DNA of 64,000 bases from Halocaridina rubra (GCA_037179515.1 JAXCGZ010022644.1:31001-95000); one strand, 5' to 3'; numbered from the stretch's first letter, positions 1 through 13,623 are shown. Program-made: numbers and translations. The notes: generated by a model not told the origin, from the sequence alone.

Positions 1-127
1 AGCCACAATACTCCCCATCTTCGTTCTCTTTACGTTTTGTTTTCTTCGTGCCCAGGCCCGAGGAGGGTAGGTTTATTATTATATTTTTTGTTGGCCCTTC
101 CAGGTATCACAATCATAAAAAGAAAAA
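1..127 (+). repeat. LINE 3'-end repeat, family A, copy 1 (truncated by window edge)
   Basis: The block runs from a pyrimidine-rich stretch through TTCGTGCCCAGGCCCGA to a terminus reading GGTATCACAATCATAAAAAG and then an A-rich tail. The same block recurs at 11518-11612, 23268-23505, 29891-30112 (inverted) and 34640-34895 (inverted), so it is a dispersed repeat. A related copy near 37060-37377 follows an RT C-terminus, which points to a LINE 3' UTR. The left end is cut by the window. Confidence 0.65.
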
Positions 128-463
128 AATTTGGTGTTTTACCTGTGCATTTTTGTTACCAGGTAATCTTGTATACACGAATAATTAGTTTGAAATTAGC
201 GCTCAGCATTCAGGTTTTTGTTTCCTAGTTTTTTAACTGTGAGAGCTCTCTAATCATTGCTACCATATCTTTGTAATTATGATACTTTATCTTTATAGGT
301 GCAGTTATTTTATTTATGTCACATATTTGCTGGGTAGAAAATAGCCAGGAACTGTTTTGTGTTTACATGTCATAATAATTAAGCTAATAGAACACATAAC
401 TTAATGTTTATTTTAGTGTTCATGTTATAAAATATTAATTTGTTACTATCTCTTTGTTCACAG

Positions 464-511
464 GTAAGAAACTTCAAGATCTTGATGACAAATATCTCCT
501 TGGTCTCTCAG
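464..511 (+). CDS. Candidate 48-base micro-exon of the PWWP-domain gene
   Basis: A pyrimidine tract and CAG precede it (TATCTCTTTGTTCACAG) and a good donor follows (TCAG|GTAAAG). It is 48 bases long, a multiple of three. Read in phase 1 it is open and encodes about GKKLQDLDDKYLLGLS. Its last base G plus the AA that opens the exon at 43005 makes a Glu codon, so it can splice directly to the secure exons. The Gly-Lys-Lys-Leu start and the Tyr-Leu-Leu loosely recall the end of a methyl-CpG-binding fold, but 16 residues are too few to assign a domain. The surrounding intron would be over 20 kb. A chance splice-like sequence is the alternative. Confidence 0.4.
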
Positions 512-529
512 GTAAAGACGTTCATGATT

Positions 530-667
<138 letters not shown>

Positions 668-959
668 AAAAACATTATAATTATTATATGCTAATAAATC
701 TCTGCGTGAGTGACACTATAAGACTTGTGTCATACCTTGTCAGCAATTTCGGGATTTGTGACCAATATTAAATCAACATAAATTTTATAAGACTTATCGC
801 CTTGCTATACGAAGACTTTTAGAGATATAAAAAGGGGGGGGAAGTATAAAATATGGTAATTTTTTTATAATTGCTGTCTTCAAACTGTCAATTTATAAAA
901 AAAAAAAATATGAAAATATGCGTTATTTCCAATTTCAACTAGCTATCTAAAAACCAGGT

Positions 960-1721
<762 letters not shown>

Positions 1722-1899
1722 TATCATGTAGTTATTTAAAAATTATCTAAGACTTAACCGAAAAATGCGTAAAATTTATATATAATTATGCTCCAGTTTA
1801 TATATTAATAACTGAAGCCATTTAATGACTGAAATCATATCAATGCTGAATCTTATAGCCAATACGTTGGTTAGCCAAATATTTCTGCAGCAGTGACAC

Positions 1900-2720
1900 T
1901 AAAAAAAATTGAGTGTATATGAATAAAGGAGTGAATTTATTCATGAGTGAATATAATTGTTTTAGAACTTTGGTAACTAGAGAGGATATGGCCTTTAAAT
2001 GAATGAATGAATGCATAAGTGAACGAGTGAATATCTGTCTTGGCATCAGATCAACACCCCTGAGAATTCAGTACCTCTGTTTGAGGGAGCGATGGAATGA
2101 ATGTATGAGAGAGGAAAATCCTCAAGAACAATGGCACTCTGTGGGGGTAAATGCATTTAAATGAGGAAATGACTGAATGAACGAGAGAGTAAAATAAATA
2201 AGAGACAGCATTAGAGTAGTTATTGTCTTTGAATGAAGTTGTGAATGAATGCATATGCTAGTACAACCGTCAAGAAAAGTCAAGCCTGAATAAGTGTCTG
2301 TAAGAGGAATGAATGAATGAAAAAAAATTGATTATCAAAAGAAAAACAGCACTCCGGAAATGTTAGTGCCACTGAATGAAAATGTGGTGGACTGAATGAG
2401 CAAGTAGCATCCTCTAGACTCTAGAGAAATAAAATCTCACTGATTAAACGAATGTCGAATGAGCGGATAGAATCATTAAGAGAAATCATTCTCTAAATGT
2501 TTTGTGGAGAATGAAGGAGCGAGTAAAATCGTCAAAGGAAATTTTTCTGAAGACAGTTTTAAGAGAGTTTATGAATGCATGAATGAGTTATTAGTACATT
2601 GAGTACATCGTCATTAACACTGAACGAATGCATGATGAGTAAATGAGCAAATGAGCGTGTAGAATCGTCCTGAGCAGTCATTTCTGTCTCAGGGATTTGA
2701 ATGAGTAAAATATGAGACAG
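1900..2720. repeat. Degenerate GAATGA-rich tandem repeat
   Basis: About 0.8 kb in which GAATGAATG, GAATGAGCG and similar words recur, followed by phrases like GTAGAATCGTC and AGAAATCATTCTCT. Spacing is roughly 85-110 bases. The copies at about 2451-2500, 2508-2560 and 2640-2700 look most alike. It reads as an old diverged satellite rather than a simple tetranucleotide run. No coding content is credible. Confidence 0.5.
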
Positions 2721-3014
2721 CTGAGTGGAATAATTTACTACCAGGGACCATGTCTATCAGGGGAACCTTGATACTGCCGCAGATCATGGAGTACACACCC
2801 TGTCATCGTTATGTATGCAATTGCTACTACAGCCTTTCCCTTGGCACTACCCTCGCACACACAGACACACACGCATGCACACACATGCACAAACACACTG
2901 AAACATTTCAATTCTAAAGAAATCGTTTAATATCCAGAATATTTCTCTAAGGTAATTATACAAGTCTTGGTACACCTTCAGTGCTGCTCAGAAGGGATTA
3001 TTATTATGATGATA

Positions 3015-3068
<54 letters not shown>

Positions 3069-3770
3069 AAATACTTTCCATTATAGTTTATATATACTTC
3101 ATATTCCATATCAAATCACATCATCCTTTTGCATATAATATTCCTTTTGCATATAAATTGTATTTTCTATTTGCTTTTGTATGCGAATGCAAGGGAAAGT
3201 CCCCTTGTTGCTGCCGGGTCGACAGCGGCAATTAAAAGGGTAGGGGGAAGGTATAATTGAAGTGAGGCACTGGTACCGGGTACCGGGGCTTAGGAGTAGA
3301 GTTGCTTTGTGTGTGTGTGTAATGGATTGCGTTTCAGAGACCTTTTCATGTTTTAGTCTAACGTTGGATTTTTTAAGAGCAAAAAAGCTTTTATCGTGTA
3401 TAATATTTAATTAATTTATTAGATGTTTATCAGCGTGGGATGTATTGGCAAGATTTATACTGGACAGTGTTGTAGGTTTAATATGGTGTGAGGGCATTTA
3501 TATATGTATTATATGTGCTTAGTATATTATTGACGTATGAATGCATGCAGTAAGTTCTTATATATTAATCTGATTAGGTATTTTATGTAAATTCATATTT
3601 ATAATTGTCTCCATACAGTATATGCATATGTATTTCATATGATGTGTACATGTGTATGAGTAACTCATATATCATTCGTTATGTATATGTATGTATGTAT
3701 GTATGTTGGGTTGATTTTACATATGGCTGTATACATATGTAAGTAGTGTACAAGTATGTAGTATATGTGA
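2721..3770. other. Non-coding stretch with one (TTA)n tract
   Basis: Apart from a (TTA)n tract at about 3014-3067 and CA-rich words at 2859-2898, I see no gene or recognisable element. The DNA is AT-rich with scattered TATGTA words. Confidence 0.6.
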
Positions 3771-4030
3771 TGAAGCGGTGAGGGTAAACCAGATGCGGCT
3801 GTCGGACTTCTCGGCAGAAGATACTCATCCACTTACTCTGGGGTTGACCCAAACAGGATGCTGCCGGGGGAATTGTGGTAACCCCTTATCCCCAAGGAGC
3901 TGAGAGGAGTAGTGGAGTGTTCGAGGCACTCTTTGTTCTGGTGAAGTGTGTACTTTGACTCGGCCATTCCCTTACAAGGGGGATTACTGCCAATGTATAT
4001 GTATGAATGTATTTGTGTGTGTATGTATGT
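3771..4030 (+). repeat. Probable RTE-like LINE 3'-UTR fragment
   Basis: A relatively GC-rich island ends with CCATTCCCTTACAAGGGGGA followed by TTACTGCCAATGTATATGTATG. That resembles the terminus at about 33820-33860 (CCCCCAATTAAAGGGGGAAA, then CAGCCAAGG and a TATG tail). The rest of the block differs from that family, so this may be a related element. Confidence 0.4.
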
Positions 4031-4324
4031 TTTTATATATGCGTAGTTGTATATATGTTTGTTACTGGTGCAATAACAGTAATAGCTATTATTGATTTTC
4101 CGCGCAGAATATCTCTTGATATGTGTTTCCATTAGAGAGTGTAGTCACTTGGCCCTTTGAGAGAGATCCCTCCCCCCACTCTATTGACTTTACTGCAAAT
4201 AGTACACTTTGTGCATTTATACAACGCGATTATATGGTCCGATTATACTCTTATATAATATAATGTTGGCTATAGGTATATTATGTACACAATGTTTTCT
4301 CTTAATGGTAGTTGTCAGTCTTTT

Positions 4325-4326
<2 letters not shown>

Positions 4327-4385
<59 letters not shown>
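4327..4385. repeat. (GA)n microsatellite
   Basis: About 59 bases of perfect GA repeat. Confidence 0.97.
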
Positions 4386-4389
<4 letters not shown>

Positions 4390-4619
4390 TCATTTATTAT
4401 TCCATTTCATTTATTTTTTCCTATTTTCTCCCTTTTTCGTCTTATTTTCTACTTTATTATTTGTGTACACGTATATACTTTTATGTGCGGTAATAATAAT
4501 AATAACAACAACAACGTGATGTTCTTCCTCTGATTAATCAAATCAAAAACAAAATGGTCAAAAAGACTAAATAGGGAGAGAGATGCAGGAGAGGGTGAAA
4601 GTGTATATTTATTTCAGGC

Positions 4620-4620
<1 letters not shown>

Positions 4621-4714
<94 letters not shown>
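4621..4714. repeat. (TC)n microsatellite
   Basis: About 94 bases of TC repeat. With the GA tract at 4327-4385 it forms a 235-base-spaced inverted pair of purine/pyrimidine tracts. Confidence 0.97.
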
Positions 4715-4717
<3 letters not shown>

Positions 4718-4869
4718 AAACACTCATCAAATATTCATTAAAATGTTCATTCACTCAATGCTCCGTCCCCTTTTTTACCTTTAAATCTCCCCTCTTTTTA
4801 TGCACTCTCCCCGCCTCTCCCCTCGTTCCTTACTCTTCCACTCCCCACCCCCCGACTAAGAGAATACCT

Positions 4870-5345
4870 TTCTAGTCTTCTGGCTTTTTATTGAATATTG
4901 CGTTGAATAGGGAGGAATAGAAATAGAAAAAGAAGAAAGGAAATAAGAGAAAATGGAGGAAGCAGAATGATAGGAAGAGTGGCATGAAGAAGAAAAAGCA
5001 GAAAAGGAAGATTAAATGGAAGAAGCTAGAAAAGAAAAAGGCATAATTGATAAAAAAAAAAGAAGCTAAAAATGAGGACAGTATAATAGGGAGAAAGGAA
5101 AAGCAAAATAAAGCTAGGAAAAAGGTAATAGGATGAGGAAAATGGAAGGAAGACGGTGAAAAACAGGACATGGAAGACTTTTCTAGAAAATGAAAACGTA
5201 TCATGTATATGTAATGTTCCTCTCATTTGTGTATGTGTGTGTGTGAGAGAGAGAGAGAGTGTGTTTGTGTGTGTATGTGTGTGAGAGAGAGAGAGTGTGT
5301 GTTTGTGTGTGTGTGTGAGAGAGAAAGAAAGAGAGAGAGAGAGAA
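4870..5345. repeat. Purine-rich stretch ending in mixed (GT)/(GA) repeats
   Basis: 4900-5180 is strongly purine-rich (GAAGAAA, GGAAAA words). 5229-5344 alternates short GT and GA blocks. It is low-complexity sequence, and the reading frames over it are Ser/Leu/Phe polymers with no domain. Confidence 0.7.
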
Positions 5346-6999
5346 CTGTCATATATGCTGACGTCTATAGACAGCTAATTGAAGATGAAATCTTTTTAAG
5401 CACACGATCGAATGAGGGTGGAGAGAGGTTACAGCATTTTATCCAGGTTCTTGTTACTTCGAGATAGGCCTACATCTGATATTTTCTTTCAATTTTTATT
5501 TTAATATCAGCCTTATCTGTGCATTACTGTTCAGAGTTCCCTTTGTGTTCTTATTTTAGCTGTACACAAACTTATATTGCACGCACATTTATATACATCG
5601 AGCAGCACAGGATGATGTGACTACCTTTATTTGTTAACATCTACGGATTTGCTGTTAAAAGTAAAATCCTTGGAATAGTAAAAGTTGGACTGAGGTATGA
5701 GATAAGTTTTAGATTGACTCAGAGGCTCAGTTGGGTCGGAGGTAGTATGAAACAGTTCTAATGAGAGAGGATATAAAAATTGTTTATTAACAGTAATTTG
5801 CATATACCGTCCAGTCTATATTAAGTGGATATTCATTGTGCTCTGTGGATATGTATTGCCTACTCATGTATAAATGTATTTATAGTAGAATTTTAGTATT
5901 TAGGAAAAAATATCTCTCCATTATATGTACAGTACATGGCTACCTGTTTTTGTATAAATACCCCTTCTATAATTAATTAAAGTCCAAGAGTTCAAATGTT
6001 TAAGGTGCAGCAACAGAATTAGTGTAATGACTAACCAAACAAGATAACCTGTTTGGTCTTTTTAAGGATCGTCTATAATGAATAACCTGGTGTAAGGAAA
6101 AAGAAACCATACTCTGAAAGAGTTTATGATGAGTTAATTGTGCTAAATGGAAGGCTCTAAATTTACTGCCATTGGCCCTATCTCTGACACCCTGACAAAT
6201 CAGATTGTGTCTGGGGACTGACCATTGTTAAGTGCTAATTTTTATTGCCCAGTTTTTTTTTTATTCTTCGTTTTGTATTTGTTAGACAGGTACTTTTTTT
6301 GTTTTGTTTTTGTTTTTACGAGGTTTCCTAACTGCAGGAGAGGCAAAATACAGTGTTGCGTAATGTTTATAATTTTTATGACTTAAGCTTTGATTGGTAA
6401 AAAGAGACTGTGGAAATTATTTATGCTATATTTAGTGCTTTTTCTCCCCATACTGAGATAACCTTGGACCACGACGATGGCCAATGCATATATCTTTCCT
6501 CTAAATGAATTTCTTCCCATTACATTACCCACTCTTCATTTTTTTTTTTCATTTTGAAATAGAAGTGGAAAGGTAAGGCTCGAAAGAGGATATTCAGGAT
6601 CCCCAATGGTATCATTTTTATGTGATTTTTAAGGTACTTCTATGGAATACTGAAGAGGCCTGAGGGAGAACGACCTTGCCTATAAGTGTTCAATACTCGA
6701 AAGGAAAACGCTGACGAAGATGGAAACGGAGAAAAGGAAAAAGAAGGACGTGAAATATCCGTAATCATATAAACGTTGAATGCGGTTCGTGTGAATGGAA
6801 CTGAATCGAAAAGATGACTAAAGTCAATTTGAGATCTATCGGTTATACGGTTTTTCATCCGGCAGAATTCGGAGGTAGATGAAGGGGAAAATGGATTTGG
6901 GTTTAGGGTCGCCTTCTTATCTTTTCCTTTGTAGAGTGGTTTCGGTATCTTTGTGGATTTTTGTATATTGGAACATAAAGGGAGCTTGATTATATGTGG

Positions 7000-7001
<2 letters not shown>
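5346..7001. other. No recognisable feature
   Basis: About 1.65 kb of unique, AT-rich sequence without long repeats. I see no conserved protein, splice-bounded exon or transposon terminus. The 72-codon reverse frame at 6640-6858 is unsupported. Confidence 0.6.
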
Positions 7002-7082
<81 letters not shown>

Positions 7083-7083
7083 T
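7002..7083. repeat. (AT)n microsatellite
   Basis: About 80 bases of AT repeat. Confidence 0.97.
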
Positions 7084-7195
7084 GTTTATTTACTTATTTA
7101 AACATATATTTTCGTATGTATCCTACGTAGCACATGAACACTTTGAAATATGAACATTGTATTTCTAAATGCGACGATTTTTACACAATTTGAAA

Positions 7196-7505
7196 TTGTG
7201 AGCGTGCTAGGAATAGGAATGAGTGGCGAGCGATTGTGACGCAGCTCTGATGGGCATCTGCTGTTACCACGGGTCTGCATCTTACAGAGGTAGCCCTATG
7301 GTAGGGACAGTAGGGGAGGTGGCATATGAAGCGACACAGGTTATGGAAGAGCCGGGAGGATGGGCTGTGGCACTCCGGCAGTGCCATCTGAACGGTCGCT
7401 ATCTCCCTCGTCATTGCCCATAGAGCAAAGTAGTCCCCTTATTTTTTCTTTTTTTGGTGTCGGCTACCCCCCCCCCCCAAATTGGGTAAAACAGCCAAGG
7501 TAAAT
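7196..7505 (+). repeat. RTE-like LINE 3' end, family B, copy 1 (5' truncated)
   Basis: It begins with codons for ERARNRNEWRAIVTQL and a stop. That is the usual last segment of an RTE-like reverse transcriptase ORF (ARNRNEWR box). A 3' UTR of about 260 bases follows, including GGGCATCTGCTGTTACCACG and GCCCATAGAGCAAAGTA, and it ends in a CCCCC...AAACAGCCAAGGTAAATG terminus. A closely matching copy lies at 33486-33860. Everything upstream of the last 16 codons is missing, as in typical 5' truncation. Confidence 0.75.
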
Positions 7506-7950
7506 GGAATGGATTGAAACTGTGAAGCAAGAGTGGGCACAGTTTAGTAATTTGCTTTTGTGAATGCGCCATTAATATTCTCTTGTTTCTAGAAGCAAGA
7601 TATTCTTCATATTTATACCTCAATCTCAAGTCCTAAAACCAGGGAATGTTTCCCGCACGTAAGCTTCATCATCATTGCTTGGTTGGATCGAGTTGTGCCC
7701 ACAGTCCACACGGAGGTATATGCTTGGTTGTGTGTGTGTGTGTGTGTGTGTTTTTTTTTTTTAAATAAGTCGATTGAACGTGTTACCATTAATGATATAT
7801 ATTTAATCTTGTTCTCACTATGCCAGCTAAGTTAACAGGGACCATCACATGATGGACGCCTCTACCTCTTCTTCTTATCCTCAGAATACTTTGTTGGTCT
7901 CGATCTCGGGACCCTCTGAATTTTTTTTTTCGACCTATTATTACGGAACA

Positions 7951-7954
<4 letters not shown>

Positions 7955-8037
<83 letters not shown>
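7955..8037. repeat. (AT)n microsatellite
   Basis: About 82 bases of AT repeat. Confidence 0.97.
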
Positions 8038-8042
<5 letters not shown>

Positions 8043-8270
8043 TGTTTTTATAATATGCGACACTCATCAGCTCCTGACATATGCCCTTTCCTTCCACTTT
8101 TGTATCAAGTTTCTACTCGTGAATATTGCATGATAAGTCGCTGTAATCCTCCTCTTATAATCTTTATTAATCATCACTGCAGCATGTTGGAGTAATTTCT
8201 AAATTGATTTAATATTAGCCGCATTATGATCTTTTTCCCTTGATGTAGTTTGAAGGTATTATTCTCTTCT

Positions 8271-8282
8271 TTATTATTATTA

Positions 8283-8333
<51 letters not shown>

Positions 8334-8374
8334 TTATTATTATTATCATTATTATTATTATTATTATTATTATT
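8271..8374. repeat. (TTA)n microsatellite, left of SINE copy 1
   Basis: About 104 bases of TTA repeat with a few TTTTTA and ATC variants. The same motif resumes at 8571-8597 after the SINE. Confidence 0.95.
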
Positions 8375-8570
8375 GTTCCGGTTTTACGTCACGGACTCCC
8401 TTTTCTGCCAAGGGCTAGGACGGCTGCCTTCTTCGAAGGACTTGTTTTTGGCAGATGTAATCGTTACCCTGAGTGCATGCCCTTGCTAACCTCAGACCGT
8501 GACGGGGCGCGAACCCTCGACCTGACGCATTAAAGTAGCGGATGCTACCGTTTGAGCCATGGTGATCACA
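8375..8570 (-). mobile_element. tRNA-derived SINE, copy 1
   Basis: The minus strand starts with a tRNA-like head (ATGGCTCAAACGGTAGC, an A-box-like word) and a B-box-like GGGTTCGCGCCCC (8504-8516, reverse complement). A body of about 100 bases follows, ending in ACGTAAAACCGGAAC. A near-identical copy lies at 19150-19345 on the + strand. Length (about 196 bases), an internal pol III promoter and dispersion fit a SINE. It interrupts a (TTA)n tract. Confidence 0.85.
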
Positions 8571-8597
8571 TTATTATTATTATTATTATTATTATTA
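8571..8597. repeat. (TTA)n microsatellite, right of SINE copy 1
   Basis: About 27 bases of TTA, the same motif as on the left side of the SINE. Confidence 0.9.
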
Positions 8598-9633
8598 CTC
8601 TTTATATTAGATTAGAACCTGGACTATGTCATATAGTATAGACTTCTCTTCTTTTACTATTTCATTATCTTCTGTATAGCGTTGGAGTTTAAATAAAACT
8701 CTGGGTCTTGGGAGAACAGACATTTATTGATGATGTCTCTTCTTACCACAACAGTTAATAAACCCCAAAGCCTAGTGGTGGTCTACATCTGACAATTCTC
8801 GGCTACTGATGGACTCTTGTTCTCAGTATTAATTTAATACTACTACTTTACTTATACCTCCCACACCTCTATCATCTTGTCAGATACAAAAAGGAGACAG
8901 AGGTGAAAGGTTCTTCTGTATATGCCTAGACCAATTGAATTTGAAATTGGTTTTACAAGGTCCACTCCCATTGCATATGGGGTAGGTTTAGGTAAGGCAG
9001 TGCTTGTTCCCATGCGGAGTTTAGGCCGTGTTTTTACTAGCCTGGTGTCAGTTTGCACCTCCAGTCCAAACCGAATCCTGTTAGTTTTTTTTTTTTTATG
9101 GGATAGGATAGGAGGAGAAAAAAAAGGGGGGGGGGATTAAGGATATAAGGGAATTGGAGGGAAAAGCACAAAAATTAAATAAAGTAAGAGTTAAAAAAAG
9201 AGAGGGGCAGACCCTCGTGCTAAGTTTTGATCTGGAATTCAGATATTTTTGGTTCCAGATCGAATGGAAGAGAGGAAAAAGGGTAGGACCAAAACCACGT
9301 GGTCACAGCATGGCAATAGATGCAAAATATATGACGGTACAACTTGAGTCAACAACTCAGTACCTGCCAGACTTTGGAATCCTGTTCTGTAGGGCCTGGA
9401 TGCTTAAAAGAAAAAAAAAATAATAGTCATTAATTCATTTGTTGGGAATTCAGATGTTTGATTGTTATGCTTATTAGAATTATATATGTTTGTCCTCTTC
9501 TTGGAACTCCACGTATTAGATATTTATGTTTTGAATTGAAATGAACTCTGTTAATAACCTTGACAGAATGTTGTTTTGATTTTGTTTCCGTTATGCATGA
9601 CTTCAGACCAGATATCTCGTCGCATTGTGTATT
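8598..9633. other. No recognisable gene
   Basis: It has a moderately GC-rich patch (8880-9060), an A/G-rich patch (9100-9160) and unique sequence. The 72- and 89-codon forward frames (8922-9140, 9154-9423) lack recognisable domains. It could be an unknown repeat. Confidence 0.5.
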
Positions 9634-9647
9634 ATAATAATAATAAT

Positions 9648-9684
<37 letters not shown>
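9634..9684. repeat. (TAA)n microsatellite
   Basis: About 51 bases of TAA repeat with one TTATAA variant. Confidence 0.95.
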
Positions 9685-10351
9685 GGCAGAAAATAAGAAG
9701 AGGAGATGAAAGGAGAAATAAGATTATTGTGTTAATTGTTGAGTTTACAGTCATGATTGAATTATACATTCCATGAATTATATAAACTCAAAAGCCTAAA
9801 TGGCAAAGCATGCTCTTCATGATGTATGTGCCCTGTAGCTCTGTTTCCGTATACACACTCCGAATTCTCATTTAAGTAAAAGAGTAACTTCCATTTTCTG
9901 TAGTGCTTTTGCTGTCGCCCCTCTGACGCTATTCAGATTAGCTCCCAAATGCAGGTGATTAGTCGTCATTGAGCAAGTAATGAGTAAGTAAACAGGGCGA
10001 GGGAAGGCTGTTTACAAGTCGTAAACTCTATTTTTGATATGCACTTAGTTGTATGTTTGCCAAATTGAATCTTTGACGTTGTTAACGTCAAATGGAAACG
10101 AAATTTACTTTATTTTTGCGCCTGAATTAGCATAGACATTGTATTGCATTTGGTTCTGTGATTAAAACAAGTAACGTTATAGATGTTGTTACACCGTAAA
10201 GAAATTCTTACAGTAATTGCCAGTAATTCATTTGTTAGGAATTTTGATGTTCGATTGTTATTAACGTGAAAAAATATTTCTGAAATTAAAAGTACCGTCT
10301 CTTAAGTGATTCACTGGCAATATCTCCGTTGATGAACTGCCTGTGAGTTTG

Positions 10352-10353
<2 letters not shown>
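9685..10353. other. No recognisable feature
   Basis: Unique AT-rich sequence. No exon, RNA gene or transposon end is recognised. Confidence 0.6.

Positions 10354-10402
<49 letters not shown>
10354..10402. repeat. (CT)n microsatellite
   Basis: About 49 bases of CT repeat. Confidence 0.96.
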
Positions 10403-10408
<6 letters not shown>

Positions 10409-11026
10409 TTCTTCACGTTCTTGATTTTTTACTTCTTTTTCTCAAGTTTTTTACTTGAGAACATTTCTCTCGTATTTTTTTTTCGTGTGCTTTCTAGAGT
10501 CCCGTTTAACACGAAGCTCTGCTTGAGTTTATTTCTTGCTGCTATGACAATGCTTCAACAATGGCTTGGTGCCTGACACTTTGCAACAAGGAACTAAATT
10601 AGAATTCCGAGATCCCATTCTCGACATATTGAATCGATGACGTGGATATAAAATGGCATCCCACTGGAACAAATTTAATTTAAGTAGATAATAATTAAAA
10701 TAATAAAATAGGACACAAAAAATGACAATAACAGAAGTGGCAAGCTTGACAGACGCGGGTTCGATCACATCAAGGATAATTAGAAAGGGTATCCTACCTT
10801 AATCCCCCAGCTCCAACCTTTCTTTATTTACCCACATTCAGATGGAGACTACTTATGAAACAAACGGTAAAAAAAAAAAGTCTGTTTCTGAATTTATTTG
10901 GTGACATGATTGCGTCCGCGCATGACTTCACATTTGCAAATTTTAGTTCTTCAAAGCTTTTAATGAAAGGTAACGTATTGGAAATGGACAGTAAACACAT
11001 ACACCTAAGTTCCGTATTTACATGAG

Positions 11027-11260
<234 letters not shown>

Positions 11261-11517
11261 CTTACTTATAATCCAGCTACTGGAGAGCATGGCTCCTCAG
11301 GACAGTGCTGATCTCAAATCTGGATAATTGAAGAGGGTCGGCGTCGGTAAAGGTAACCAAAGAGAATCCGTTGAACTCTAAACCGAGACTAGCCTGCAAG
11401 ATTCTAGTAAGATACAGCAACCCCATATGAAATAGGGAGGTGATGATAAAGATTTACATCCTACTTAACAGGCATTCTTGAATCCTCTTTCGTTATTAAT
11501 ATTAATTTATTTTCGCG
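11261..11517. other. No recognisable feature
   Basis: It reads as unique sequence, perhaps the continuation of the family C repeat. No counterpart is seen elsewhere in the window. Confidence 0.4.
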
Positions 11518-11612
11518 TTGCATCTGACAATTCACAACACTCCCCGGCCTCGTTTCTCTTTGCTTATGTTTTCTGGGTCCCAGGGCCGATGAAAGCAAGT
11601 TTTTTTGTCCGT
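11518..11612 (+). repeat. LINE 3'-end repeat, family A, copy 2
   Basis: CATCTGACAATTCACAACAC is followed by a degenerate TTCTGGGTCCCAGGGCCGA, which matches the order of words in the 23268-23505 copy. It ends at a (CA)n tract (11616-11637) where the other copies end in GTGTCAC. Confidence 0.6.
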
Positions 11613-11782
11613 CCCTCACACACACACACACACACACATATGATAAGTATCACTAAGTTATGATAAGTATCACTAAGTCTAAAAATGGAACCGATCAGGA
11701 GACGGGAAGATACGAGCTTTGGGCTCTTTCCCGTAAACACAATTAGGTAATCACAAAGCTTGGATGGGGTTTGAAAATAGTT

Positions 11783-11785
<3 letters not shown>

Positions 11786-11813
<28 letters not shown>
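11786..11813. repeat. Poly(T) tract
   Basis: A run of about 27 T bases. It may be the A-tail of a minus-strand retroelement, but no body is recognised beside it. Confidence 0.8.
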
Positions 11814-11818
<5 letters not shown>

Positions 11819-12125
11819 TCGAGAGCGTCTCTCTCTCGATTGTGAGATATAACTTATATTTACGTTGTGAACACTTCCCTTTGTTGTGATTTCCCATGAG
11901 GGAAAATAGAAAATTAGAGTTGTAATGCTCTTTTCAAGCTCTTGTAACAAAGCTCCCCAAGTTTTCCTGCCATTTTTTTTTTCTCTTGTTTTCCGTTTTT
12001 GTAGAGAAACTATTCGTATTTACTACTCTTTATTTAAAACAATGAATTTTTTTTTTAATGTTAAAAAGTCAAGATTGTAAATCCCTTCCTCTCTTCCAAA
12101 TACTTTTAAAGAATATATGTAACGA

Positions 12126-12251
<126 letters not shown>

Positions 12252-12407
12252 TTTGTCCTAATCTACATTAACTTAGCCAAACCTAATTTAATATAACCTA
12301 ACATTAATCACATACCTATTGGCTCAATCTTAGGTTAAGCTCCTAAAAATAGCAGGTGGCCATTCTGGAATTGATCCACTTTATGGAAGAAAGGCATTTG
12401 AATGATT

Positions 12408-12613
<206 letters not shown>

Positions 12614-12879
12614 ATCTTTTAAGTAAAGATAAACCCATACAAAGATGAATGAATATTCGAACGTCAGGGCTATGTAGGGTCTCCAAGAATGGGGTGGGGG
12701 GTTAAGAAGCTGCTTATTCAGTCAATAGGCTTCCAATATTTTCTTTTTTTTTTCTTTTACAGGATTTGGGAATCCCTTTTGATATGCGACAGGACTCCAG
12801 TTCATCCCCCTTCCTTTCACCCCCTTCATCCTTTGCATCTCCCCCCCTCCTCGAAATAGAAGGGATTGAAATGAGACGT

Positions 12880-13044
12880 TTTGGCTTCTTTTCTTCCAAG
12901 AAGTCTTTCCAAATCTTCCACGTCATGTGAAAGACTTTTATCGCATAAAGTGTCCCGAAAGATTTTTTCTTTTCCCCACAAGGTTCATTTGATTTAGATT
13001 TTTTTTTTCTCGACTCTCAGTCTTCCACGTTATGTTCTTTGCAT
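12880..13044. repeat. Degenerate tandem repeat, left part (split by the LINE)
   Basis: A unit of roughly 110-150 bases carries TCTTTCCAAATCTTCCACGT, then GACTTTTATCGCATAAAGTG, then TCCCGAAAGA. A second unit begins near 13010 (CAGTCTTCCACGTTATG) and is interrupted by the LINE. It resumes at 16004 with CATTGCATAAAAAAATGTCC. Confidence 0.7.
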
Positions 13045-13623
13045 TAGCGAATCATGGCTGTATCCGTCAATTAATAATGCATTTATTAATATTCCTTCAT
13101 ATAATATTTATCGCTATGACAGTGGTAGAGGTGGAGGTGTATGTTTATATGTTAAAAATTATTTGAAGGCCACTGAACTAAATCTTGAAACTGAGAAGCA
13201 CGAAGGAGTGGAAGATAAATGGATCTCTGTCCAACATAAAAAGTTTCCTTCTATTATCATAGGCTGCGTGTACCGCCCACCCCAAAGCCTCGGTAACCTC
13301 TTTTAGCTATATTTTGGACGTTTTTTAAGGAGATAATTTTAAAAAAACAAACCAGTTTTTTATATATGGCGATTTTAATGATGATCAACTAAAAAGAGAA
13401 AATAAAATGAGTAGACTTATTAAGAATTTAAATCTAGAACAGATTTATAAACAAACCAACTAGAATCACTCCCACTTCAGTTTCCCAAATCGATCTAGTA
13501 ATAACAAACTCCAAACATATGATAACTAAGTGTGACGTAATGCCAAGCCCTATAGCAGACCACGAGGAAATTGTAACGTCCCTAAATATTCGCACAAACC
13601 AAAGAGACAACCAATCTTTAAAA
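13045..13623 (+). pseudogene. LINE AP-endonuclease region, 3' part, frame-broken
   Basis: Translated pieces in different frames give SESWLYPSINNAF, YDSGRGGGVCLYV and CVYRPP (about 13046-13300), YGDFND (13365-13382), then SQIDLVITNS and SPIADHEEIV (to about 13590). These are the ordered core motifs of an apurinic-like endonuclease, including the GDFN box. The frame is broken by a stop at 13304-13306, a shift before 13360, a stop at 13461-13463, and a shift near 13615-13625 that leads into the RT frame. Several breaks lie in or near A/T homopolymers, so sequencing error is possible for some. As read, it cannot make a working endonuclease. Confidence 0.8.

Noticed and set aside
7223..7423. Frames of 60-77 codons on both strands in the 3' UTR of the RTE-like elements (also 33572-33827)
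   Set aside because: They recur only because the LINE 3' UTR is repeated. The true coding end is the ARNRNEWRAIVT segment upstream.
10740..10775. B-box-like GGGTTCGATCAC, possible tRNA or SINE
   Set aside because: There is no A box at proper distance and no second copy in the window.
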